From Saprospiraceae bacterium UBA1994 (GTDB lineage Bacteria; Bacteroidota; Bacteroidia; Chitinophagales; Saprospiraceae), in assembly GCA_002335865.1 (NCBI GenBank), contig DDCY01000029.1:409547-473546 (forward strand): 64,000 nt of DNA, given 5' to 3'. Positions 26,219-32,984 of the stretch are shown piece by piece; the stretch's first letter is position 1, and every line of letters begins with the position of its first letter. Made by a program: the position numbers and the translations under genes. The notes beneath the pieces are model-generated. The model was not told the DNA's origin, did not search any database, and worked only from the letters and a program-made list of their open reading frames with translations.

Positions 26219-26233
26219 CCTACAACTTGTAGG
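26219..26233. repeat. Perfect inverted repeat CCTACAA-c-TTGTAGG
   Basis: Seven perfect pairs around a single base. The one-base centre cannot form an RNA loop without opening pairs, which favours a DNA-binding site. Confidence 0.5.
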
Positions 26234-26348
26234 TATTATAATTTAAAGAATAATATCTATCTCTGCATATGCCCCATCGTTTAAAGACAAAGTAGCTCTT
26301 AGTTGCAATAATAGTAATATCTAAGTTTTATCTAATTTAATGTGATAT

Positions 26349-26367
26349 TAAGATAAACTTTATCTTA
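26349..26367. promoter_or_regulatory. 19-bp perfect palindrome TAAGATAAA-c-TTTATCTTA, operator-like
   Basis: Nine perfect pairs around a single central base, the geometry of a dimeric repressor site. It lies 20 bp upstream of a near-consensus promoter box (26388-26395) and 248 bp upstream of rocD. The binding protein is unknown. Confidence 0.45.
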
Positions 26368-26387
26368 TAATTTGAGTAAATATCATA

Positions 26388-26474
26388 TTAATTTGCATGC
26401 AAAGCCTCGTTAAGGGTCAATCATATAAGAGCGAAATACTAAGCCTCTGAGATTGATTTCTCAAAGGCTTTTTT
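26388..26474 (+). ncRNA. Candidate small RNA ending at an intrinsic terminator
   Basis: A near-consensus -7 box (TTAATTTG, 26388-26395) is followed about 46 bp later by a strong terminator, with no coding capacity between. The sequence AAGCCTC occurs twice (26402 and 26441), and either copy could pair with AGGCTT at 26465-26470, so two alternative folds are possible. This may be a small RNA or merely a distal nusB terminator. Confidence 0.3.
26441..26474 (+). terminator. Rho-independent terminator between nusB and rocD
   Basis: AAGCCTCTGAGA (26441-26452) pairs with TCTCAAAGGCTT (26459-26470) with one internal mismatch, followed by TTTT. It is 260 bp past nusB. Confidence 0.8.
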
Positions 26475-26615
26475 GCTGTTCTATGGACTTTAGATTTATA
26501 AATTTTGGTCGAAGTAATCGGCCAACGATTAACTAATTATTAATTTACGTCTTAGATCAAAGATACATATCATTTTGGTCAAATATAGACACTCACTAAC
26601 CAAAATAAAGAATAC

Positions 26616-27887
26616 ATGTTAACAACAACTCTATCATCACAAGAGCTCATGCAACAAGAGAATAAGTATGGCGCGCATAATTATCATCCATTACCAGTTG
26701 TATTGGCAAGAGGAGATGGCGTATTCGTATGGGATGTGGAAGGTAAGAAATATTATGACTTTCTATCTGCATACTCAGCAGTAAACCAAGGTCACTGTCA
26801 TCCACGTATCGTGGGGGCTCTCACAGAGCAGGCAACCAAGCTTACATTAACATCTAGAGCATTCTACAATGATATGCTTGGGCCTTACGAAAAGTATATG
26901 TCTGAGTATTTCGGGTATGATAAAATATTGCCAATCAATAGTGGTGTGGAGGCAGTTGAGACAGCACTAAAGTTATGCAGAAAGTGGGCTTACCAGAAGA
27001 AAGGTTTAGCTCAAAATACAGCCAAAATCATATTCGCTTCAGGTAATTTTCATGGTCGTACTATGGCCGTCATATCAGCATCTGTTGATCCAGATGCTCG
27101 TGCGGAATATGGTCCATATCTGCCAGGTATAGAAATTATTGACTACAACGATCTAGATGCACTAAGAAATGCTTTGAAAGACCTTAATGTAGCAGGATTC
27201 ATAGTGGAACCAATACAAGGTGAAGCCGGAGTGGTAGTACCAGATGCTAATTATCTTCCAGATGCTGCTAAGTTGTGCAAGGATAGTAACGTTCTATTTA
27301 TTGTGGACGAAGTGCAGACGGGTATAGCTCGTACAGGTAAGCTTTTGGCAGTATGTGGAGACTGTACTTGTAGTAAGTCTTGCGAAAACAAATACGAAAC
27401 AAGACCAGATATTCTCATATTAGGGAAAGCACTCTCCGGAGGTGTATTCCCAGTATCAGCAATAATGGCGGATGATGATATCATGTTATGTATCAAACCT
27501 GGAGAGCATGGATCTACATTTGGAGGTAATCCTCTAGCTTGTGCGGTTGCTATGGCTGCATTGGATGTAGTAAAGGATGAAAGCTTAGCAGAGCATGCAG
27601 AAGCTATGGGTTTGATATTCAGAGCACGAATGCAAGAACTTGTAGATACTTGTGATTTAGCTACTTTAATAAGAGGTAAAGGATTGCTTAATGCCTTAAA
27701 GATCAATGACTCAGAGGATAGTAAAACTGCATGGAATATTTGTATGGCTCTTAGAGACAATGGTCTCTTAGCAAAGCCAACTCATGGTAACATTATCAGA
27801 TTTGCACCTCCATTAGTGATGACAGAGGAACAGATTAATGAATGTTGTGATATTATATCTACGACTATCAAAGCATATAAGAAGTAA
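26616..27887 (+). CDS. rocD: Ornithine--oxo-acid aminotransferase
   Basis: This PLP enzyme moves the delta-amino group of ornithine to 2-oxoglutarate, giving glutamate semialdehyde; it links arginine and proline metabolism. The 423-aa class III aminotransferase shows Y-DFLSAYSAVNQGHCHP, INSG-EAVETA, FHGRT, EPIQGEAGV, VDEVQTGIARTG (Asp231) and the PLP lysine in LILGKALSGG (Lys271). OAT-type features (SAYSAVNQGHCHP, Y-x-GAHNYHPLPVVL) separate it from acetylornithine aminotransferases. An odd Cys cluster, C247-x2-C250-x-C252-x3-C256, lies where most homologues run directly from the TGK(L/M)LA strand into the RPD segment. It is transcribed alone; the upstream region holds a palindrome and a possible small RNA. 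Confidence 0.93.
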   Translation: MLTTTLSSQELMQQENKYGAHNYHPLPVVLARGDGVFVWDVEGKKYYDFLSAYSAVNQGHCHPRIVGALTEQATKLTLTSRAFYNDMLGPYEKYMSEYFGYDKILPINSGVEAVETALKLCRKWAYQKKGLAQNTAKIIFASGNFHGRTMAVISASVDPDARAEYGPYLPGIEIIDYNDLDALRNALKDLNVAGFIVEPIQGEAGVVVPDANYLPDAAKLCKDSNVLFIVDEVQTGIARTGKLLAVCGDCTCSKSCENKYETRPDILILGKALSGGVFPVSAIMADDDIMLCIKPGEHGSTFGGNPLACAVAMAALDVVKDESLAEHAEAMGLIFRARMQELVDTCDLATLIRGKGLLNALKINDSEDSKTAWNICMALRDNGLLAKPTHGNIIRFAPPLVMTEEQINECCDIISTTIKAYKK

Positions 27888-28200
27888 GATTTCCTTACAG
27901 GAATAATAATTGACTTATTCGTTTGACGAAAGGGCTATTTTTTTTGTTTATTGCGAAACATTAAAACAAATAATGTTTCCATTATGAGAGCTCTTACAAT
28001 CTTAATTATATTAAGTTCTTTTTTCAATTCTGCAAAATAAAATCAGGCTTGAGATCTGCATTTTGGTTCAGCGGGTGGAAATTGGTGGATGGGATAGAGA
28101 TTATGTTAGATTGCTCGGTCAATCATAATACGATGTTCATTCTAGTTAATAGATTATACGAAGATTAAATAAACGTCTAAGAAGGTGCTTATTATTTGGG
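27888..28200. other. Non-coding gap after rocD
   Basis: No credible ORF or terminator. A small TTCCT-tac-AGGAA repeat sits just past the rocD stop (27891-27903). The DNA may include the vanished 5' part of the pseudogene that follows. Confidence 0.45.
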
Positions 28201-28201
28201 T

Positions 28202-28837
28202 GTGGAGAAAGAGATAATTATTAATTCAGCTTTCTTCAATTGTGCTAGTTCTGTTTAGTGGTACCAAGAATTAGCAATACCAATTCCTCCTAATTAGAGT
28301 ATGTATTTTAATGTCAAAACTGAGGCACTTACAGAATTTACAGAATCGTTCAATAATGTGTTTGTAGGATTTGGTATAGGGAATGAATTTTTATGTAGGG
28401 TAGAATGGAATAGCTATGAGGCAATATCAGACTGGCAACAAATTGAAGAAGCCATTTCATTCGATGGCGGTACATTAATGTCTATCAATATTTATGCAGC
28501 ATAACAAAATGGTGCTACCTACGGCTGTCATCTTGAATCTACATTGTGGCTATAAAACCTAAGAATAACGTACAGCTCTACTAATAGTAATAAAGTAGTT
28601 CAATGCTCCAATTTAAACTTTTATCCAAATCAATCGAATGGCAAATTATGCTTTTGAAGCTCTGAGTATAATGGGGAATTTTTCACGGTGACTGATCTAA
28701 TGGGCAGAAAGGTAATTCAAGAAATCGTTTGAAATAACGAAATCAATCTTAGCTATATTGGTTTGAGTATTATTAACCTTCATATTGCGAATCAAGCAAC
28801 TGCCATTATTAAAGTCATTAACTTAGGTTTTGAATAA
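28202..28837 (+). pseudogene. Decayed T9SS type A cargo gene with in-frame stops
   Basis: One frame (that of 28616) reads as protein through several stops: TAG 28256, TAG 28295, TAA 28502, TAA 28553, TGA 28655 and TGA 28730, ending at TAA 28835. The last 74 codons match the Por-secretion tail closely: FYPNQSNGKL, then TVTDLMGRKVIQEIV, NNEINLSYIGLS and ATAIIKVIN, against the family pattern YPNPsnGxl, (V/I)xDxxGrxv, i.l..l..G.Yxl and Kxvx. An isolated 67-codon open stretch at 28301-28504 lies in the same frame and is best read as part of this relic. The upstream functional domain is not recognisable. No frameshift is needed, only stop codons. Confidence 0.7.
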
Positions 28838-28871
28838 TGCTTTTTAGAATAAGATTAATTGAACGAAGTAA

Positions 28872-29420
28872 ATGAAGATAAGTACGATAGCACAACTTAG
28901 GGAAATGACTCCTTTTGAAGAAGTAGAGAAAGAGATGATTCATAGAATGATCAACTTCATCAATGCACATGAAAATCCAATGGATCAGAAGCTAGAAGTT
29001 GGGCATCTCACTGGATCAGCTTGGATAGTTAATAAAGAAAGAACAAAAGCACTCTTTACCTATCATACTAAACTCGGTATGTGGCTTCAGCTTGGTGGAC
29101 ATGCAGAGGTAGAGGATGAATCAATTAAGCACACTGCCATCAGAGAAGCTTATGAGGAGTCAGGCTTGGAATCTGTGAAATTGGTTTCAGAAGATATATT
29201 ATCAGTAGATATTCATATGATTCCAGGACGAAAAGGATTTCCTGACCATCTTCATTACGATATTCAGTTTCTATTCGAAGCTGATGAAAATGAAACGCTA
29301 GTTATTACAAGCGAATCTAATGATCTTAAATGGATCTCATTGGAAGATATTCCAAGCTATAATAATGAGAAGTCCATAATGAGAATGCTAGAGAAGGGAA
29401 AAATAGTTTATGAAGAATAG
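28872..29420 (+). CDS. Nudix hydrolase
   Basis: This 182-aa protein carries a Nudix-like box at residues 75-99: GGHAE, then the helix motif REAYEESGL, with conserved Glu residues that bind Mg2+. The variant with GGHxE and a slightly longer first loop occurs in a Nudix subgroup. It probably hydrolyses a nucleoside diphosphate linked to another moiety; the substrate cannot be told. It follows the pseudogene by 34 bp. A weak hairpin (AAGAC-6-GTCTT, 29543-29558) followed by TTTT... lies before the convergent nupC end and may terminate it. Confidence 0.88.
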   Translation: MKISTIAQLREMTPFEEVEKEMIHRMINFINAHENPMDQKLEVGHLTGSAWIVNKERTKALFTYHTKLGMWLQLGGHAEVEDESIKHTAIREAYEESGLESVKLVSEDILSVDIHMIPGRKGFPDHLHYDIQFLFEADENETLVITSESNDLKWISLEDIPSYNNEKSIMRMLEKGKIVYEE

Positions 29421-29576
29421 CTGTAGAGGTTTTAAGATTCTAGGAAAAAGTAAAGTATCAATGCTATGTTGAAGAGTTTTCTTACCTACAGCTGATATTA
29501 ACAAAAGTGCTTAACATTAACTTTTAATGCCTTGTACGAATTAAGACTTTAAGGTCTTTTCAGCATACCTACCTTC

Positions 29577-30878
29577 CTAAACAAGTACTCCTGCAATGGC
29601 CGCAGTCAAGAAACTTGCAATGGTTCCTCCTAATAATGCAAGTAAGCCTAACTCAGTAAGTGTCCTACGTTGACCAGGAGCAATAGCACCGATGCCACCT
29701 ATCTGTATACCTATAGAAGCAAAGTTAGCAAAGCCACATAATGCATAGGTAGCAATGATAAGTGACTTAGGGCTGAGAGACATCCCCGCTTTACGGATAT
29801 TATCTAATTCTGCATAAGCAACGAATTCATTGATAGCAGTTTTCTGACCTAATAGTTGTCCGACTAACAGTACATCTTCATATGGAGTACCTAGTAGCCA
29901 GGCGAATGGAGCAAATATAACACCTAGAATATAAGTGAGATTGAACCCTTCAAATTTGTTAGAAGTTGATTCAGTTACCCATTCATTAAGACCTCCAATC
30001 TGACCCACAGTACTCATTAGTAGTTGGTTGCAAAGTGCTATAAGTGCAGTGAATACGAGAAGCATCACTCCAACATTTACAGCTAGCTTAAGTCCATCAG
30101 TTGTTCCTGTTGATATAGCATCAAGTATATTATGAGCTTTATCACCAGTCATCTTGAGCTGCGTGTCTATATCTTTTTTATTAGTTTCTGGGACAAGTAT
30201 CTTAGCTGCTACAATAGCCGCAGGAGCAGATATTAGTGATGCGGTCAATAGGTGTTTGGCAAAGAAGGTCTGTTGTACAGGGTCATCTCCACCAAGATAT
30301 CCAATATAGGCAGCAAATACACCACCTGCTATGGTAGCCATCCCACCAGTCATAAGGCACATGATTTCTGATCTGGTCATATTCTCCAGATATGGTTTGA
30401 CAACTAGAGGGGCTTCAGTTTGACCGATGAATACATTTGCTGCAGCAGCTAGACTCTCTGGCCCTGACAATCCCATACTCTTGCTTAATGCCCATGCAAG
30501 GCCGTAAACGACCTTTTGTAGTATACCTAGATAATAAAGTATCGACGTCAATGCAGAGAAGAATACTATTGTAGGGAGTACTTGAAATGCAAAGATATAC
30601 CCAAAAGAAGCCATATCAGTAACTAATCCTCCAAACATAAATTCTGCTCCGGCGCTGGCAAATTTTAGAATAAATGTAAATGCACCTGCAAGCTTATCAA
30701 AGAATGAATTGATAAAGGGCACCTTGAGTACCAATAGTGCAAATACTATCTGAAAACTCATTCCAACAGCTACTAATCGCCAATCTATAGCTTTTCGATT
30801 ACGACTAAATACATAGCATATAGCTAACATTGACAATACTCCAAGGAGTCCTCTTCCTAAATCACTGATAATTTCCAT
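29577..30878 (-). CDS. nupC: Concentrative nucleoside transporter (CNT family)
   Basis: NupC-type proteins import nucleosides with H+ or Na+ across the inner membrane. The 433-aa sequence has about ten membrane segments and the CNT hallmarks: AGAEFMFGGL (G-x-EFxFG), FIGQTEAPLVVKPYL (GQTEAP, nucleoside base site), and NEFVAYAEL plus ALCGFANFASIGIQIGG near the C-terminus. It is divergent from udk, 255 bp away, so uptake and phosphorylation genes share one intergenic region. Confidence 0.93.
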   Translation of the reverse strand: MEIISDLGRGLLGVLSMLAICYVFSRNRKAIDWRLVAVGMSFQIVFALLVLKVPFINSFFDKLAGAFTFILKFASAGAEFMFGGLVTDMASFGYIFAFQVLPTIVFFSALTSILYYLGILQKVVYGLAWALSKSMGLSGPESLAAAANVFIGQTEAPLVVKPYLENMTRSEIMCLMTGGMATIAGGVFAAYIGYLGGDDPVQQTFFAKHLLTASLISAPAAIVAAKILVPETNKKDIDTQLKMTGDKAHNILDAISTGTTDGLKLAVNVGVMLLVFTALIALCNQLLMSTVGQIGGLNEWVTESTSNKFEGFNLTYILGVIFAPFAWLLGTPYEDVLLVGQLLGQKTAINEFVAYAELDNIRKAGMSLSPKSLIIATYALCGFANFASIGIQIGGIGAIAPGQRRTLTELGLLALLGGTIASFLTAAIAGVLV

Positions 30879-31010
30879 CTCGTAAGTTTAATAGAATGGT
30901 CAAAATATGACTTTTATTCGAAACTAGCTCCATGTGATGTACACTAAGTAAGAATCTCTGTGACTTTCAAATTCGTTATCCGCATTTTAATCATCTACCG
31001 TTAAAATCCT

Positions 31011-31018
31011 TATTTTTG
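31011..31018 (+). promoter_or_regulatory. TAnnTTTG promoter -7 box for udk
   Basis: TATTTTTG exactly fits TAnnTTTG and would give a leader of about 110 nt before udk. Confidence 0.5.
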
Positions 31019-31133
31019 GGATAGTTCTATCGATTTTGATTAATCGATATTGCTCCTGATGCAGAAATTGAAATTTTGTATCCTGAAAGTTCACGATTCA
31101 GCAGATTTTTAACCTATAGAAAATAATGAAGTA

Positions 31134-31748
31134 TTGGATACGATAGTAATAGGAATATCAGGGGGTAGTGGATCAGGTAAGACTCGATTTGTTAATGATC
31201 TTACAGCAAGGTTTGGCAATGGAGAAATATGCTTTCTTCATCAGGACAATTATTACAAACCCATAGAACAACAGGAAAAGGATGATGAAGGAATAGAAAA
31301 CTTTGACCTTCCTGATTCATTGTTTCTAGATAAGTTTGCAGAGGATATAAAAAAGCTTAAAAATGGCGAGTCTGTTGTGTTTACTGAGTACACATTTAAT
31401 AACGAAACTTCTGAGTCCAAAGTAATCACTATTGAGCCGGCAAAAGTGATTATTGCAGAAGGTTTGTTCTTATTTCATCATGAGGTTATCAGAGAGCAGC
31501 TTGATCTTTCCATTATCATACATGCAGACGATAGTAATCGTATTATACGTCGTATCAAACGTGATCGTAAAGAACGCAACTACCCAGTAGATGATGTAAT
31601 GTATCGTTACGAACATCATGTGATGCCATCATACCGATTGTATATATATCCATACTTAACAGATGTAGACATAGTAGTTAATAATAACAAATCATATGAT
31701 AGATCACTTGATGTGTTAAGTGCATTTATTGCGTCTGAGAATTTCTAA
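31134..31748 (+). CDS. udk: Uridine kinase
   Basis: Udk phosphorylates uridine (and often cytidine) to the monophosphate in pyrimidine salvage. It is 204 aa with P-loop GISGGSGSGKT (residues 7-17), the HQDNYY substrate motif (family xxDxFY), NFDLPDS and IIAEGLFLF (Walker B-like), and the lid RRIKRDRKER. The only fitting start is TTG 31134: the ATG at 31127 is out of frame and the P-loop begins six codons later. The divergent neighbour nupC fits the salvage role. Confidence 0.93.
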   Translation: MDTIVIGISGGSGSGKTRFVNDLTARFGNGEICFLHQDNYYKPIEQQEKDDEGIENFDLPDSLFLDKFAEDIKKLKNGESVVFTEYTFNNETSESKVITIEPAKVIIAEGLFLFHHEVIREQLDLSIIIHADDSNRIIRRIKRDRKERNYPVDDVMYRYEHHVMPSYRLYIYPYLTDVDIVVNNNKSYDRSLDVLSAFIASENF

Positions 31749-31857
31749 ATAAATTATGTTAGTCTATATTTTATAATCAAATAATGTTGTAATTATTTGC
31801 TTTATTGTATTTGCCTATTTGTGGTTCAATTTTTTGGATAGGTTTTCGAGAAATGAA

Positions 31858-32127
31858 TTAAATTATCACAGGAAATTTCTCTTCTATTCCTTCGCTAATT
31901 TGATCAAAATAGTCTTTATTCATATCCTGAAAACGCTGATCGATTTTAGCTATAAATTCTGGAGTGCAAAAATTTTGAACATCTGATAAATTTGATATTG
32001 GAGATCCATCACGAAATGTATAGGACTGAGATAATAACCCTGATTCAATTTGCAAGGTAATCTTATTGTTATGCTCAAGCACTGTGATTTTATGGCTTCT
32101 ATGATCGATGTGTCCTATGGTTCTCAT
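31858..32127 (-). CDS. Small conserved-looking protein of unknown function
   Basis: This 89-aa ORF starts with ATG 77 bp after the DUF2520 gene on the same strand. The sequence has an N-terminal beta-rich part (TVLEHNNKITLQIESGLLSQSY) and an acidic helical C-terminus, with no signal peptide or membrane segment and no motif I know. Normal composition and position at the end of the ccm operon support a real gene. Function unknown. Confidence 0.6.
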   Translation of the reverse strand: MRTIGHIDHRSHKITVLEHNNKITLQIESGLLSQSYTFRDGSPISNLSDVQNFCTPEFIAKIDQRFQDMNKDYFDQISEGIEEKFPVII

Positions 32128-32204
32128 GAGTATTTTATTATTAGGTTTCTAGTGATGTCTTCCATTAACGTTTATGATATCTAATGTTTTCTTCAATAAT
32201 AAAT

Positions 32205-32984
32205 TCATTGCCTATCATGAAGCGTTTTTATAGAAGATGAAAGTTGTTTATACAATTTCTGGATCGCCGGCCTATCTGAAAGCATTTCTAGATGGCTCTT
32301 GATTACTTTGTTATCTCCACGTCTTGCCGGTCCAGTCTGAGCCTCTGATGCTCCTTGTGAAATAGTCTTAAAAATCGTTTCTTGGATAAGTGGTGCGAGT
32401 ATTGATTTATCTACGCCAGCATCAGCTAAGATCACTTCCGACTCTGCAATTAAGTGAGTGACAAAGTTACATGCGAACACAGCAGACAAATGTATTTCTT
32501 TTCGAATTTCGTCGTCTATTTGTCTTACATCAGAGGAAATAGTTTTTGCTAGTGAGGTCATTTTTTTTGCAATATAATCGTCTGATCCATGGATGCACAT
32601 TGGGATTTTATTGAACGACAATCTTCGTGACTTAGAGAAAGTTTGTAAAGGATAGAATGATCCATAATGCTCTCCAGTGGAAGATAATACCTCAATAGAA
32701 ACACTTCCAGCAGTATGAGCGATCATTTGCTTTTGAGATAGACTGAATGGGATTGACTTACTTACTTTTTCTATCGCGTCATCACTTACAGTCAATAGAT
32801 AAAGATCTGCATTGGTAGTAAGCTCTTGGATGTCAACTATAGCATTTGCTTTACATCGCTTAGCTACCGCTTTACTTGTTACTTTATTTCGTGAATATAC
32901 TTGGACTATATTATGTCCAGCTTTGAGTAGCGCCTTACCGATGTGATGTGCTACGTTGCCTGATCCGAGGATACAGATTTTCAA
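32205..32984 (-). CDS. Rossmann-fold DUF2520 protein
   Basis: This 259-aa protein has an N-terminal NAD(P)-binding Rossmann motif (MKICILGSGNVAHHIGKAL, GxGNxAxH) like the pyrroline-5-carboxylate reductase and ProC superfamily, followed by HTAGSVSIEVL, GSFYPLQTFS and a helical C-terminal DUF2520 domain (AVFACNFVTHL). It is probably an oxidoreductase with unknown substrate. The start is TTG, and the overlap TTGA with the ccmF stop (4 nt) indicates translational coupling. Many Bacteroidota carry this gene; here it follows ccmF directly. Confidence 0.88.
   Translation of the reverse strand: MKICILGSGNVAHHIGKALLKAGHNIVQVYSRNKVTSKAVAKRCKANAIVDIQELTTNADLYLLTVSDDAIEKVSKSIPFSLSQKQMIAHTAGSVSIEVLSSTGEHYGSFYPLQTFSKSRRLSFNKIPMCIHGSDDYIAKKMTSLAKTISSDVRQIDDEIRKEIHLSAVFACNFVTHLIAESEVILADAGVDKSILAPLIQETIFKTISQGASEAQTGPARRGDNKVIKSHLEMLSDRPAIQKLYKQLSSSIKTLHDRQ

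Larger units (their letters stand above)
26182..26615. other. 434-bp non-coding region with several perfect inverted repeats
   Basis: Between nusB and rocD there is no plausible ORF. It contains three perfect inverted repeats (26194-26210, 26219-26233, 26349-26367) and a terminator (26441-26474). A near-consensus promoter box (TTAATTTG, 26388-26395) would give a transcript of about 75 nt up to the terminator. The last 140 bp before rocD hold no exact TAnnTTTG box. Confidence 0.6.

Noticed and set aside
27251..27760. 169-codon minus-strand ORF inside rocD
   Set aside because: Fully antisense to a conserved enzyme gene; codon-shadow composition.
28301..28504. 67-codon ORF taken as an independent small gene
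   Set aside because: It lies in the same frame as the decayed secretion tail downstream and is flanked by stops in a coding-like frame, so I treat it as part of the pseudogene.
28655..28732. TGA stops as recoded sense codons
   Set aside because: The same frame also has TAG and TAA stops, and there is no sign of recoding elsewhere in the window.
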